Origin: Saprospiraceae bacterium
GTDB taxonomy: Bacteria; Bacteroidota; Bacteroidia; Chitinophagales; Saprospiraceae
Direction: 5' to 3'
DNA length: 42,440 nucleotides
NCBI GenBank assembly: GCA_007125435.1
Contig: SLDF01000316.1
Span: 1 to 42,440 of the forward strand
The notes under the pieces were generated by a model. It saw nothing but the letters and a program-made list of their open reading frames with translations, ran no database searches and was not told the origin of the DNA. The position numbers were made by a program, and so were the translations under genes. Below, piece by piece: positions 7,583-16,878 of the stretch. Positions within the stretch are counted from its first letter, which is position 1. Every line of letters begins with the position of its first letter.

Positions 7583-9946
7583 TCAAAACAAGATCCTGTA
7601 ATTAAACATAGGTAAAAATCCGAGTTGGTTGATCGTAAGGATGTCTTCAGTAGCGGGATTGTAAGTCCGGATGAATGGATTCTGACGGTTGGTTACATTT
7701 TGAAAGTCAACGAACCATTCTTGCATGTTTTTCCGTCCATTTATTCTGAGTGTCAATCGGACGTCCAGCCTATGATAAGTCGGTAACTGCTCTTCGTAGG
7801 CGCGGTCTGTCATCAGTACCTCCTCGCCTTTCTGCCTGGAAGCCTCAAGGTCAATAGGTGTCATACGGCGCCCTCCTGCCAAGGTGTTTCTCACATCTAC
7901 TGACAATAAGGTCTTAGCACTTAATGAAAACTCGTATCCTCCAAGAAGGTTGGTTACATAATTACCGTTGAAGGCGGTTTCTCTCAGCACTCCGTCACTG
8001 CCTCTGAACCGGGAATCAAAGATGGATGTAGTACTCAGTAAATAGAAGTTTCTAGCAAATCGACGCTCTATCGTCCACTCAACACCGGTATTGTATCCTG
8101 TACCACCATTAAATAAATTACGAACAGATGGTATACCAAAATCAGCACCAAAATTGATCATCGAGAACGTGCCTATATCTTCACTAACGGGTATATCAAA
8201 GAGGTCTTGATAATACACTTCCATCTTGATCAACCATAGCTGGGAAGGCCTGTAGCTGTATGACAGCACATAATGATCCGATCGGCTGAATCCAAGATTG
8301 AGATTGGTCAGCTCGGTCGACGCTCTACCCTGATAAAAGAAACTCAACATACTCTGCACCTGACTGTGGCGGCCAAAAGCTGCGCTCAATGCGTGGCTGG
8401 AATTTATATCATAGCTTAACGATGCACGCGGCTCTATGACATAAGTATCATTCAAGAATAAATACATCCCATGCAATCCCCCACTCAGCGTCCATTGGTC
8501 ATCAAATTTGTACTGATACTGACCATAGAGCTGGACGAGCTGTGTATTCCCATCCGACTCTCTCAGCGGGAAGAACATGCCCATCCTGGCAACAGAATCC
8601 CTCAGATTAAAGTCAATGTGCTGCGCTATGGCACCAATTCGCAGAAAGTTCTTGGCATTGAACTTCTTCTGTAACCTTACGTGGGCTTGATAGCGATTTT
8701 CAACAAAACGGTCTCCAAAAAACAAAGCTCGTTCGTCGCTATCCGGCAATAATGAATCAATGCGGGTCGCCTGCTGCAGCTGATTAGCAGACAAAATACT
8801 CCGCAATTGCCAGTCGCCCTTGAGCCTAATGGTATGTTTCAATCCGACAATACCGGCTCTGGAAGAGAAATAAGTATCCCGACCTGTCTGTGCATAAAAA
8901 TTAGTTGAATCACCTTCGTTCACTGCCAGATCAATATCACTAATGCCCCCAAGTCCGAAGGCCTCAAAAGTACCATACTTTTCTGTTTCCCAATACAGCT
9001 TAAATGACACATCTTGATAGGCCGGGATAGCTGTCCCTGTGCCCGTAAAGCCACCTAGCCCTATCAAATCAAACAGTGCCAAAGTCGAATATCTGTAATT
9101 GATGAGATAAGAGGATTTGCCCTTAAGGCCTAGTGGCCCTTCGGCTCCCAGCTCAAATCCATTGTAGCCAACCTGACCCACAAACTCATGCTTCTCCGTA
9201 TTTCCTCTCCTGAGGGTGAGGTCAAAACTCCCTGCGAGAGCATTACCGTACTCCGCCGGAAAGGCGCCCGTCAAGAAATCAGAGGCACCGAGAAGATTAT
9301 TATTAAGCATACTCACAGGACCACCCGTACTTCCAAAAGCACCAAAGTGATTGGGATTGGGTATATCTACACCTTCAAATCTCCATAACAACCCTGAAGG
9401 TGAATTACCTCTGATGATGATGTCGTTCCTGGCATCATTGGCGCCACTAATACCGGCAAAGTTTGCTGCCATGCGGGATGGATCATTGAGACTGCCGGCA
9501 TACCTCCTGGTATCCTCTGCATTGAAGCTGCGCGCACTTACCGCCGCTAATTCATTGGTGGGTCTGTGCCTATCCCTCCAGGCTGTGACGCTCACCTCGT
9601 CAAGCTTCACTACCCTCTCTAGTAAGTGGACATCAACCACACTTTCCTTACCTACATGAGCTATGACTTCTATTTGTCCTCGGGATTGATAACCCACCAA
9701 TGATACGAATAGCATATACCGACCCGGCTTGAGCCCGTCAAACCGATAGGTGCCATCTCCTTCTGTGATCTGCATGGCTTCATATCCGTCACCCTGAATG
9801 ACCACACTAGCGGCTTCGAGGGGTGTTTCCATCCTCTGCTCCATGACCCGCCCCCTTATCGTCGTCTCCTGTGCCCTTAGCGGGAGAAGCATCATCCAAA
9901 GCACGATCGTCAGTATGAAATGTAAAATAAATCGCATAATCATCAC
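7583..9946 (-). CDS. TonB-dependent receptor with carboxypeptidase-regulatory-like N-terminal domain
   Basis: 787 residues. Signal peptide (about 1-25, LLPLRAQ). Residues 27-112 are a carboxypeptidase-D regulatory-like domain (TTIRGRVMEQRMETPLEAAS, DGTYRFDGLKPGRYML, SLVGYQS). A plug domain follows (about 113-245; VKLDEVSVTA, NDIIIRGNSPSGLLWRFEGV, PNPNHFGAFG), then a long 22-strand style barrel ending in Leu-Phe. It belongs to the outer-membrane TonB-linked family that imports bulky substrates. No SusD-like partner is adjacent, so this is not a classical glycan-uptake pair, and the substrate cannot be told. It has its own candidate promoter at 9961-9991. Confidence 0.92.
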   Translation of the reverse strand: MMIMRFILHFILTIVLWMMLLPLRAQETTIRGRVMEQRMETPLEAASVVIQGDGYEAMQITEGDGTYRFDGLKPGRYMLFVSLVGYQSRGQIEVIAHVGKESVVDVHLLERVVKLDEVSVTAWRDRHRPTNELAAVSARSFNAEDTRRYAGSLNDPSRMAANFAGISGANDARNDIIIRGNSPSGLLWRFEGVDIPNPNHFGAFGSTGGPVSMLNNNLLGASDFLTGAFPAEYGNALAGSFDLTLRRGNTEKHEFVGQVGYNGFELGAEGPLGLKGKSSYLINYRYSTLALFDLIGLGGFTGTGTAIPAYQDVSFKLYWETEKYGTFEAFGLGGISDIDLAVNEGDSTNFYAQTGRDTYFSSRAGIVGLKHTIRLKGDWQLRSILSANQLQQATRIDSLLPDSDERALFFGDRFVENRYQAHVRLQKKFNAKNFLRIGAIAQHIDFNLRDSVARMGMFFPLRESDGNTQLVQLYGQYQYKFDDQWTLSGGLHGMYLFLNDTYVIEPRASLSYDINSSHALSAAFGRHSQVQSMLSFFYQGRASTELTNLNLGFSRSDHYVLSYSYRPSQLWLIKMEVYYQDLFDIPVSEDIGTFSMINFGADFGIPSVRNLFNGGTGYNTGVEWTIERRFARNFYLLSTTSIFDSRFRGSDGVLRETAFNGNYVTNLLGGYEFSLSAKTLLSVDVRNTLAGGRRMTPIDLEASRQKGEEVLMTDRAYEEQLPTYHRLDVRLTLRINGRKNMQEWFVDFQNVTNRQNPFIRTYNPATEDILTINQLGFLPMFNYRILF

Positions 9947-9960
9947 TTTCTATTTTTCAC

Positions 9961-9991
9961 CAAAAGTAGTACACTACATCTAACGCTACAA
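9961..9991 (-). promoter_or_regulatory. candidate promoter of the TonB-dependent receptor gene
   Basis: On the minus strand TTG (9991-9989), 20 bases, then TACTTTTG (9968-9961), an exact match to the Bacteroidota -7 element TAnnTTTG. It ends 14 bases before the ATG at 9946, giving a very short leader. Confidence 0.5.
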
Positions 9992-10089
9992 TGGTTTTTG
10001 CATGAGTTGGTAAATATGATTGATGAATCGCCTAATTACTGCCTTAAGTCGTAATTTCCATTCAACATCAAATTTACAAAATTCGCCTT

Positions 10090-10401
10090 AACCCGGATTA
10101 TGCATTGGAAATTCGTAATGAGGGTTAAAATCGACGAAGGAGATTTACGAATGCCATAAAAAATATAAAAGCAATATGAGTAAATGGCGAAAAAATAAGT
10201 GATTTTGTGAATAAGCCATAGTCAACCCTACGGTGATTGAACGAAATCAAGCAAAGCGACTTATTTTGAAGCCATTTACTCACGCTGTTTTGTTTTCTTT
10301 ATTTGTGTTCGTGAATCTCCTTCGTCGATTTTAAGCCGTAATACCCGCCTGCTGCCATCGACAGGTGGCGGGCAGGGATTTTCTAATGCATAATTCGGGT
10401 T
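10090..10401 (+). mobile_element. Family A palindromic element, copy 2 (complete)
   Basis: 312 bases. The ends are inverted repeats: the left end AACCCGGATTATGCATTGGA and the complement of the right end AACCCGAATTATGCATTAGA agree at 18 of 20 positions. The whole element is a long imperfect palindrome: ATCGACGAAGGAGATTTACG on the left answers CGTGAATCTCCTTCGTCGAT on the right, and AATAAGTGATTTT answers AAGCGACTTATTTT, around a centre at about 10214-10252. A GC-rich hairpin (CCCGCC...GGCGGG) sits in the right arm. No ORF is present, so it resembles a MITE-type element mobilised in trans. It fills most of the spacer 9947-10475; the rest holds only the promoter above. Confidence 0.85.
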
Positions 10402-10475
10402 CAACCCATTGATAAAAGTCTGCAAGATTGTAACAGTAGCAGATGATTATGCCTTTTTTATAGTTTTTACGACGA

Positions 10476-11360
10476 CTACTTCACATTATTGAGTTCAGTC
10501 AAGAAATGATTGGTCTGCTGAAAAAACCACTCCGGCTCATCAAAGAAGATAAAATGATAAGCTTCATCTGCCATGCGCACTTCAGCATTTTCTATGGATT
10601 TTACTTGTGCTTCATAGTTCATTTGATTGACCTCCTTTGTCAGCCCGTATTGTTTATACGCCTTCCATGCGCCTAATACCAGTACAGGGCATTTGATTTG
10701 ACTAACCATCGGGCGCAAGTCGGTTGTCAACATTTCTGCATAGGCTTGATCCACCACATCAAATTGGCTTGCCATGCCCATCTTTATGACTTCCTCTCTC
10801 CTGTCCTCACTTGCAATCATTGTTGCTATCATCATTTCTGACATTTGTCGTCTTATAGCTTCAGTTTGACCAGCCGACATTGCCCGCATATTATCAGCCA
10901 TTTCTTTTGCGGACTCGGGTGTTACATGAGGCATTTGCAAGACTGGAAAATAAGGAAGACCGTCAATCGATATAAGCCCCTTGACGAGATCCGGCCTTTC
11001 ACTCGCGATCCAAAACCCCAGGAATCCTCCCATACTGTGACCCATTATTATCGGAGCCGATGATGTAGATTGGTCGATATAGCTGATCAGATCGTCTTTG
11101 ACTTGTTCCAAAATATGGTCCGCTTCAATCGTCCTTTTATTTCCAAAGCCATCAATCTGTACCAGGTGCAGCTCAAAATCTGTTTGATACTTTGCCACCA
11201 CATCGTCCCATACGTCGGCAGAGCATGACATACCATGAATGAATACGATCGGCTGACCTTCACCGATGACATCGACAGATACAGTTGAAGGCTTCTGTGC
11301 TCTCAGTCCCAGAGCTACAGCCCATAATACCAGAATTCCGAATACATTTTGTAATTTCAT
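10476..11360 (-). CDS. exported alpha/beta-fold hydrolase
   Basis: 294 residues with a signal peptide (about 1-22, ALGLRAQ), so periplasmic or outer. The alpha/beta hydrolase core is clear: oxyanion loop FIHGMSCSADVW (about 40-51), nucleophile elbow Ser109 in GHSMGG, and C-terminal His269 in ADEAYHFIFFDEP. The acidic member of the triad is not obvious: after the strand CPVLVLGAW, where an Asp is usual, the sequence reads KAYKQYG. The substrate is unknown; the family covers esterases, lipases, haloperoxidases and others. It stands alone, flanked by family A downstream and a long spacer upstream. Confidence 0.85.
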   Translation of the reverse strand: MKLQNVFGILVLWAVALGLRAQKPSTVSVDVIGEGQPIVFIHGMSCSADVWDDVVAKYQTDFELHLVQIDGFGNKRTIEADHILEQVKDDLISYIDQSTSSAPIIMGHSMGGFLGFWIASERPDLVKGLISIDGLPYFPVLQMPHVTPESAKEMADNMRAMSAGQTEAIRRQMSEMMIATMIASEDRREEVIKMGMASQFDVVDQAYAEMLTTDLRPMVSQIKCPVLVLGAWKAYKQYGLTKEVNQMNYEAQVKSIENAEVRMADEAYHFIFFDEPEWFFQQTNHFLTELNNVK

Positions 11361-11709
11361 TTTAGTGTAATTTTAGCGTTCTATAATGGTCACAAAGCTG
11401 GATATTTTAGTGGCAATCGGTAAATTTGATTGATAAGTGGTCGACTTTTGTTGTTGAGACTGCCATTTGTGTTGATATCGCTTCCTCATCGGGATTAATC
11501 CTCGCCACACGACCTTTCCTGCAGTCCTCCGCTTCATTGGTCACCAAAAAGCCGTCATTCATCAATTCACGCTTATAAAATCATCTCATTTTTAGCATCT
11601 TAGCCCCCCATTGAAAGGAGCGAAACTTACTCACGCGATTAATTTATAAATGGAGTGTTTTTGAACAGAGGATATGAAGGCTTGCATTGATTAAGAATTA
11701 TTGTATTTT
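11361..11709. other. spacer with no recognised feature
   Basis: 349 bases between the divergent hydrolase and kinase genes, before the family B repeat. I see no ORF of plausible composition, no tRNA and no good promoter match. Confidence 0.5.
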
Positions 11710-12022
11710 TTGGGCATCACCCTATCATCCCTTTTGGGAAGGGATGATAAGGTCGCTTTATAGAGTCTGAAAATAGCCATCTTAACGATCCCAAGTCTTG
11801 CTCTTTTGAGCGATATCTTCGAAAAAAAATACTTACGTAGCTATGGCTATGCGCGTATTTTTTATTCTTCGATCTCACTCAAAATAGCTGCGACTTAGAT
11901 CATACGACAGCAATTTTCAGACTCGTTCCGTGGCTCACTGTTCGTTCGGCCTCGATTTCGCTTAGGCTACATCGAGTCTGGCTGCGCATTCGCTGCGCCA
12001 CCACTACATATCGCTGATGCAA
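11710..12022 (-). repeat. Family B structured repeat, copy 2, carrying a nested palindrome
   Basis: Read on the plus strand it starts TTGGGCATCACCC and ends TCGCTGATGC followed by AA, the reverse of copy 1. The conserved stem CTCGAT/ATCGAG is present (CCTCGATTTCGCTTAGGCTA, then CATCGAG). It is longer than other copies because about 160 bases (11763-11924) with their own dyad symmetry interrupt it. Confidence 0.8.
11763..11924. mobile_element. nested palindromic insertion-like element
   Basis: 162 bases starting GAGTCTGAAAAT and ending ATTTTCAGACTC, a perfect 12-base terminal inverted repeat. Further inward AAGTCTTGCTCTTTTGAGCG answers CACTCAAAATAGCTGCGACT, and AAAATACTTACGTAGC answers GGCTATGCGCGTATTTT around the centre. 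It interrupts the family B copy. I see no second copy in the window, so its mobility is inferred from structure and position only. Confidence 0.6.
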
Positions 12023-12052
12023 TAAGAAGATAAAACATAAAAACACCTGAAT

Positions 12053-13060
12053 ATGAGGATAGCAAGACACATTATTTTTTGGCTGATCTATCTGATTTTT
12101 TGGATGGTTATTTACTACCGTTATTATACCTCAGTCTTAGACTTATTGGCAGTGACACTCATATACCTCATGGCTCATGCCGGTTTATATTACGTCGTCC
12201 AATATATACTTATCCCCAGATTGCTTAAGCAGCAGAAACTCCTGGCTTTTACAGGAGCTGTAATAGGCATTTTGTTGTTTTCTGTACTCATTATGTTTGC
12301 TTTGATAAACCTATACCTTGGCGATACATTTGAAGTGTTTTTTGGGGAGAATAAAGGCATATTGATTGCTACTTTGTTTTTTGCTAATGTGTCTACGACA
12401 TCAGTGATCATCGCAGTTAAGAGTTTCAAAGACCGCTTCATACAAGCCAGAGAAGAACAGCGTAAAAAAACCGATCGTCTACAGACCGAGCTGCACTTTC
12501 TCAAAGCCCAGGTCAATCCACATTTCCTGTTCAATACCATCAATTCCATTTATGTGTTGATTCGTAAAGATCCCGACAAAGCAGCCCAGACACTCATTAA
12601 GCTAAGTGATCTATTACGGACACAGCTATATGAATTTGGGGAAGAAAAGATAGACATTGCAAAAGAACTGGAATACATAGAAAACTACATGGCACTGGAA
12701 AAGCTGAGAAAAGGCGATCAACTTCAACTAGAATATAATAAACATGCAGATGTATCAGGATTCAAGATAGTCCCACTCATGCTCATACCATTCTTAGAAA
12801 ACTGCTACAAGCACCTGGGGCGCTCCCCCGATGGCAAGTCGGTGATTCGCATAGACCTAAAAGCTGACGATGAATGGTTTTATGCTGAGTTTACCAATTC
12901 TTACACCAGAGATAATCACCAAAATCAATCCGGCGGCATCGGCCTGAAGAATGTAAAGCGACGCTTAGATCTGTGTTATCCATCCGACCAACACGCCTTA
13001 GACATTCATGAAGAATATCCTTATTTTACCGTCCGTTTGAAACTTAAAAAACATGTCTAG
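12053..13060 (+). CDS. sensor histidine kinase of the His_kinase (LytS/YehU-like) family
   Basis: 335 residues. Four hydrophobic segments (about 5-23, 28-54, 63-88, 102-122) make a compact membrane sensor, followed by a charged coil (QAREEQRKKTDRLQTELHFL). The phosphoacceptor is His157 in KAQVNPHFLFNTINSIYV. The ATP-binding end shows MLIPFLENCYKHL and GGIGLKNVKRRLDLCYP. Its stop overlaps the start of the LytTR regulator by 8 bases, so the two are a co-translated pair. The gene begins 30 bases after a family B repeat, which therefore occupies its promoter region. Confidence 0.92.
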   Translation: MRIARHIIFWLIYLIFWMVIYYRYYTSVLDLLAVTLIYLMAHAGLYYVVQYILIPRLLKQQKLLAFTGAVIGILLFSVLIMFALINLYLGDTFEVFFGENKGILIATLFFANVSTTSVIIAVKSFKDRFIQAREEQRKKTDRLQTELHFLKAQVNPHFLFNTINSIYVLIRKDPDKAAQTLIKLSDLLRTQLYEFGEEKIDIAKELEYIENYMALEKLRKGDQLQLEYNKHADVSGFKIVPLMLIPFLENCYKHLGRSPDGKSVIRIDLKADDEWFYAEFTNSYTRDNHQNQSGGIGLKNVKRRLDLCYPSDQHALDIHEEYPYFTVRLKLKKHV

Positions 13061-13757
13061 AGCCATTAAAGTCATTGTAGTAGAAGATGAACCTCTTGCC
13101 AGAGAAGGATTAGTCGATTATATTCAAGAGCTGGACTTCCTGGAGTTAGTAACTTGTTGTGAAGATGCCATACAAGCTACTGAGGTTTTAGCAAAACTCC
13201 CACCGGATTTGATATTTCTCGACATACATATGCCAAAGCTGTCAGGTATAGACTTTCTCAAAAGCATGAAAAACCCACCTTTAGTCATCATGACTACAGC
13301 CTACCCCAGCTATGCATTGGAAGGGTTCGAATTGGATGTGGTGGACTATCTGGTCAAGCCCTTCCCCTTTCAGCGATTCTTGAAGGCTGTCAATAAGGCG
13401 AAGGGACTCATTGATCTACAATCCCAGGCTCAGCAAACGACTTCTGACAAACAAACACATATATTCATTCCCGTGGAGCACCAGTTGGAGAAAGTCTACT
13501 TTGATGATATCATATATCTAGAAGCCATGGAAAACTATATCCAGTTTCACAACACTGACAAAAAGAGACTGACCAAAATGACAATGATCCATGCAGAAAG
13601 CATCTTACCCGAATCATTCGTCAGAATACACAAAAGCTACATCATCAATGAAAACCACGTCACAGCCATAGAGGCAAACACCATAAAAATGGGAGATGTA
13701 AAACTGCCAGTGTCAAGAAAATACAAAGCACTAGTTATGAAGCGGCTTATGCCTTGA
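13053..13757 (+). CDS. LytTR-family response regulator
   Basis: 234 residues. Receiver domain (about 5-120) with VVEDEP, phosphoacceptor Asp57 in LIFLDIHMP, TTAYPSYALEGFEL and Lys102 in YLVKPFPF. A LytTR DNA-binding domain follows (about 140-234; IIYLEAMENYIQFHN, FVRIHKSYIINENHV, LPVSRKYK). It is the partner of the overlapping kinase. No autoregulatory site can be identified by eye. Confidence 0.92.
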   Translation: MSRAIKVIVVEDEPLAREGLVDYIQELDFLELVTCCEDAIQATEVLAKLPPDLIFLDIHMPKLSGIDFLKSMKNPPLVIMTTAYPSYALEGFELDVVDYLVKPFPFQRFLKAVNKAKGLIDLQSQAQQTTSDKQTHIFIPVEHQLEKVYFDDIIYLEAMENYIQFHNTDKKRLTKMTMIHAESILPESFVRIHKSYIINENHVTAIEANTIKMGDVKLPVSRKYKALVMKRLMP

Positions 13758-13836
13758 TGCCAATCAGCTTTAATTCTTTTTATGCTCAGATGGTTTAATT
13801 ATCTTTACCCATTCAGGGTATAAAACTATAACAGGC

Positions 13837-15291
13837 ATGAATTCAGGCAACTTTATCAAGAATTTTATAGGAGGCAAATATGTAAACCCCATCAGCGGCG
13901 AATGGTTAGACAATTATGAGCCGGCTACTGGTCAGGTATACAGTCAAATAGCTAAGTCAGACAAAAGGGATATCGAAGCAGCTGTAGCAGCCGGAGAAAA
14001 TGCTCTACCCATCTGGCGATCCACAGCATTAGAAGATCGGTTTCGTATCATGAATGCCATAGCAGAAGGAATTGAGCGCAGATTGGATACATTGGCAGAG
14101 GCTGAGTCTGTCGACAATGGCAAACCCGTAAGTCTCGCCAGAAAAGTAGATATTCCAAGAGCGGCTGCTAACTTTAGATTTTTTGCTACAGCTATTATGC
14201 ATTATGCCAGTGAATCTCATCACATGCCCGGCGTAGCGATCAATTATACATTGCGGCAGCCTATTGGAGTCGTTGGGTGCATATCACCATGGAATCTACC
14301 ATTGTATTTGTTTACCTGGAAAATCGCACCTGCCATTGCTGCAGGAAATGTGGTTGTGGCAAAACCTTCAGAAATAACGCCTATGACGGCATATCTTCTG
14401 GGTGAAATCTGCAATGAAGCCGGGCTGCCTCCGGGCGTACTCAATATTGTGCATGGCACCGGCCCCGATTGCGGCCAAGCCATCGTAGAGCATAAAAACA
14501 TTAAAGCCATATCATTCACGGGAGGCACAGCTACAGGTGCTCGTATAGCCTCTATTGCAGCTCCGGTTTTCAAAAAACTTTCGCTAGAACTCGGTGGTAA
14601 AAACCCCAATATCGTATTTGAAGACGCTGACCTTCAACAGGCCATATCTACTGGGGTATTGTCTTCATTTAGCAATCAAGGTCAGATTTGTCTATGCGGA
14701 TCAAGAATACTCGTACACCGCTCTGTATACGATCAATATGTCGAGCAATTTGTAGAGAAAGTCAGCCGGCTCAGAATAGATGATCCCATGTCGCCCAACG
14801 CACAGATAGGAGCTGTAGTCTCAGCAGAACACAAAGCTAAAATCCTCAACCACCTCAATATTGCCCGACAAGAAGGCGCTAAGATCGCCTACGGAGGGCA
14901 AGAGTACCAAATGACAGGGCGATGCAAAGATGGCTACTTCCTCCAGCCAACAGTCATTACCGGCTTGCCAAATAATTGTCGAACCAATCAGGAAGAGATC
15001 TTTGGCCCGGTCGTCAGCATTCAGGCATTTGACCATGAAGAAGAAGCCATTGCACTGGCTAATGATTCACCCTACGGCCTGGCTGCTTCCGTCTGGACAG
15101 AAAATCTCAATAGAGCGCATAGAGTAGCTGAGCAAATACAAACCGGCATCGTCTGGGTTAATTGCTGGCTATTACGCGACTTGAGAACACCATTCGGCGG
15201 TATGAAAAACTCCGGTGTCGGTAGAGAAGGGGGCTGGGAGGCACTACGCTTCTTCACAGAAGCTAAGAATGTTTGTATCAAGCACAATTGA
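13837..15291 (+). CDS. aldehyde dehydrogenase, ALDH8 / 2-aminomuconic semialdehyde dehydrogenase-like
   Basis: 484 residues, full length for an NAD(P)-dependent aldehyde dehydrogenase. The visible active site is Asn153 in SPWNLP, Lys in VVAKPSE, the coenzyme loop FTGGTATG, Glu251 in LELGGKNP, catalytic Cys285 in NQGQICLCGSR, and EIFGPV. The C-terminal block VWVNCWLLRDLRTPFGGMKN is characteristic of ALDH8A1-type enzymes (2-aminomuconate or hydroxymuconic semialdehyde dehydrogenases of tryptophan/kynurenine or aromatic breakdown). No other kynurenine-pathway gene is nearby, so the substrate assignment rests on that motif alone. It appears monocistronic. Confidence 0.85.
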   Translation: MNSGNFIKNFIGGKYVNPISGEWLDNYEPATGQVYSQIAKSDKRDIEAAVAAGENALPIWRSTALEDRFRIMNAIAEGIERRLDTLAEAESVDNGKPVSLARKVDIPRAAANFRFFATAIMHYASESHHMPGVAINYTLRQPIGVVGCISPWNLPLYLFTWKIAPAIAAGNVVVAKPSEITPMTAYLLGEICNEAGLPPGVLNIVHGTGPDCGQAIVEHKNIKAISFTGGTATGARIASIAAPVFKKLSLELGGKNPNIVFEDADLQQAISTGVLSSFSNQGQICLCGSRILVHRSVYDQYVEQFVEKVSRLRIDDPMSPNAQIGAVVSAEHKAKILNHLNIARQEGAKIAYGGQEYQMTGRCKDGYFLQPTVITGLPNNCRTNQEEIFGPVVSIQAFDHEEEAIALANDSPYGLAASVWTENLNRAHRVAEQIQTGIVWVNCWLLRDLRTPFGGMKNSGVGREGGWEALRFFTEAKNVCIKHN

Positions 15292-15416
15292 TATCACAAA
15301 TACACGAATGCTCAAAGCAACTTCATAGTAAGAGCATCTGGCTAAATCGCACATATCCTGCAGATGAGTAGACTATTGGACCAAAGTGGATTTAGCATGT
15401 AAACTTACAGGAAGCA

Positions 15417-15475
15417 TTTCAAAATGTCGTTTTTTTGGTCATGCATTGACGATATGAAAGGGTGGCTGATTGACG
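15417..15475 (+). repeat. decayed family B end
   Basis: The stretch TTTCAAAATGTCGTTTTTTT, then GGTCATGCATTGACGATATG and AAAGGGTGGC, matches the start of family B copies and their 5' flank (compare TTTCAAAATGTTGTTTTTTC at 31979 and ATGTGAAAGGGTGGCGACGG at 37196). The rest of the element is missing. It lies between the convergent ALDH and amidohydrolase genes. Confidence 0.5.
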
Positions 15476-15528
15476 ACAAAGATGATACCGAAACCAATAA
15501 ATTGAAACACCCTCAATTTTATAAGGAA

Positions 15529-16878
15529 TTAGTCTTCAATGGTATTTTTGTAAATTTTTCCATCTTTCATAATCACAAGAAAGTTTTTACTGGGGTTTGC
15601 AATTAATTGAATGTCATCTAGCGGATTTCCATCTACTAGCAGCAAATCGGCCAATGCTCCTTTTTCAACAACTCCAAGATCACCTTGATATGGACTTCTC
15701 AAACCAGATAATTTTAATACTTGGGCGTTATTGTAAGTAATCATTGACAAAGCCTCTGCAGGGGTAAACCACTTTGTAAGCATCGTAATAAAACTATTTT
15801 GCTCTTCATTCAACTCCGGCTCAAATAAAAAGTCAGTACCCCACGCCAGTTTAAGCTTATTTTTCTTAGCCATCTTCCACACATAATCCTGTCCTTCAAT
15901 AACAGGCTTTCTTTTCTCTTTTCTTAATGGATCCATGTTTGGCGTACTTGCTCTTAGCGTTTGCATACTTAGCCAAACCTTTTTTCGCTTCAATAGCCTC
16001 AATGTCTTTCTGTCCAGCAATTGTCCATGTTCTACACATTTCACACCAGCTTTCACCGCACGTCTAATTGCTCGTGGAGTATAAGCATGTACTGTCACAT
16101 AAGTGCCCCAGTCTTCTGCTGCTTCTACAGCAGCTCGTAACTCATCAAAAGTATACTGTGTCACATCAACCGGATCATATGCAGAGGAAGTTCCACCTCC
16201 TGCCATCAACTTTATTTGCGAGGCCCCTTCTCTCAAGTTTTCACGAACAGCAGTCAATACTTCATCTCTGCCGTCAGCAATAAATGTTGCTCCATACATT
16301 TCAGCTCTTGAAATTGGGCCAAAAAATCTTCTTGACTTTTCATCAGGTGTTCGAAAATCACCATGGCCGGCTGTCTGACTAATTGTAGCCCCTGAAGGCC
16401 ATACTCTAGGCCCGATAATTGATCCCTCTTGTATTGACCTGTGTAATGGAAAAATAGGTCCTCCAACATCACGCACCGAAGTAAAGCCTCGCATTAAAGT
16501 TTCTTCAGCATTAATTGCTGCTTTAGCAAAGATCACTTTTTCATCTAGATCTGGGTTCATCATCTCGCGCATGGTCAATGCACCGAAAACTAGATGAACA
16601 TGTACATCAATCAACCCTGGCATCAATGTCCGGCCTCCACCATTGATTATTTGTACGTTTGATCCGATTTCAATACTTGAAGTACTTATTACTTTTATGA
16701 TGTTTCCTTCAATCAGAACATTTGAAGTTGCGCTTAACTTCTTAGATTTCCCATCAAAAACCCTCACATTTTCAAAAAGAACTGAGACTGGCGTTTCTGA
16801 CTGAGAAAACAATGAAATCGAAGCAACAAAAACAAAAGCTTTAAAGAGTATATCTAAACTGTGGTAAATTAATTTCAT
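15529..16878 (-). CDS. exported metal-dependent amidohydrolase
   Basis: 449 residues, amidohydrolase superfamily of the imidazolonepropionase / Xaa-Pro-dipeptidase-like group. The first about 25 residues are hydrophobic, consistent with a signal peptide. Metal ligands are visible: His93 and His95 in GLIDVHVHL, a candidate carboxylated Lys223 in QIKLMAGGG, His264 in VTVHAYTPRAI, His284 in CVEHGQ and Asp349 in LAWGTDF. Flanking N- and C-terminal segments (VLFENVRVFDG; GALADLLLVDGNPLDDI) form the usual composite beta-sandwich. Exported members of this group often act on dipeptides or cyclic amides; the substrate is not determinable here. It is convergent with the ALDH gene and has no obvious operon partner. 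Confidence 0.88.
   Translation of the reverse strand: MKLIYHSLDILFKAFVFVASISLFSQSETPVSVLFENVRVFDGKSKKLSATSNVLIEGNIIKVISTSSIEIGSNVQIINGGGRTLMPGLIDVHVHLVFGALTMREMMNPDLDEKVIFAKAAINAEETLMRGFTSVRDVGGPIFPLHRSIQEGSIIGPRVWPSGATISQTAGHGDFRTPDEKSRRFFGPISRAEMYGATFIADGRDEVLTAVRENLREGASQIKLMAGGGTSSAYDPVDVTQYTFDELRAAVEAAEDWGTYVTVHAYTPRAIRRAVKAGVKCVEHGQLLDRKTLRLLKRKKVWLSMQTLRASTPNMDPLRKEKRKPVIEGQDYVWKMAKKNKLKLAWGTDFLFEPELNEEQNSFITMLTKWFTPAEALSMITYNNAQVLKLSGLRSPYQGDLGVVEKGALADLLLVDGNPLDDIQLIANPSKNFLVIMKDGKIYKNTIED

Noticed and set aside
14821..15287. Minus-strand ORFs within the aldehyde dehydrogenase gene
   Set aside because: They are shadows of a well-conserved plus-strand enzyme.
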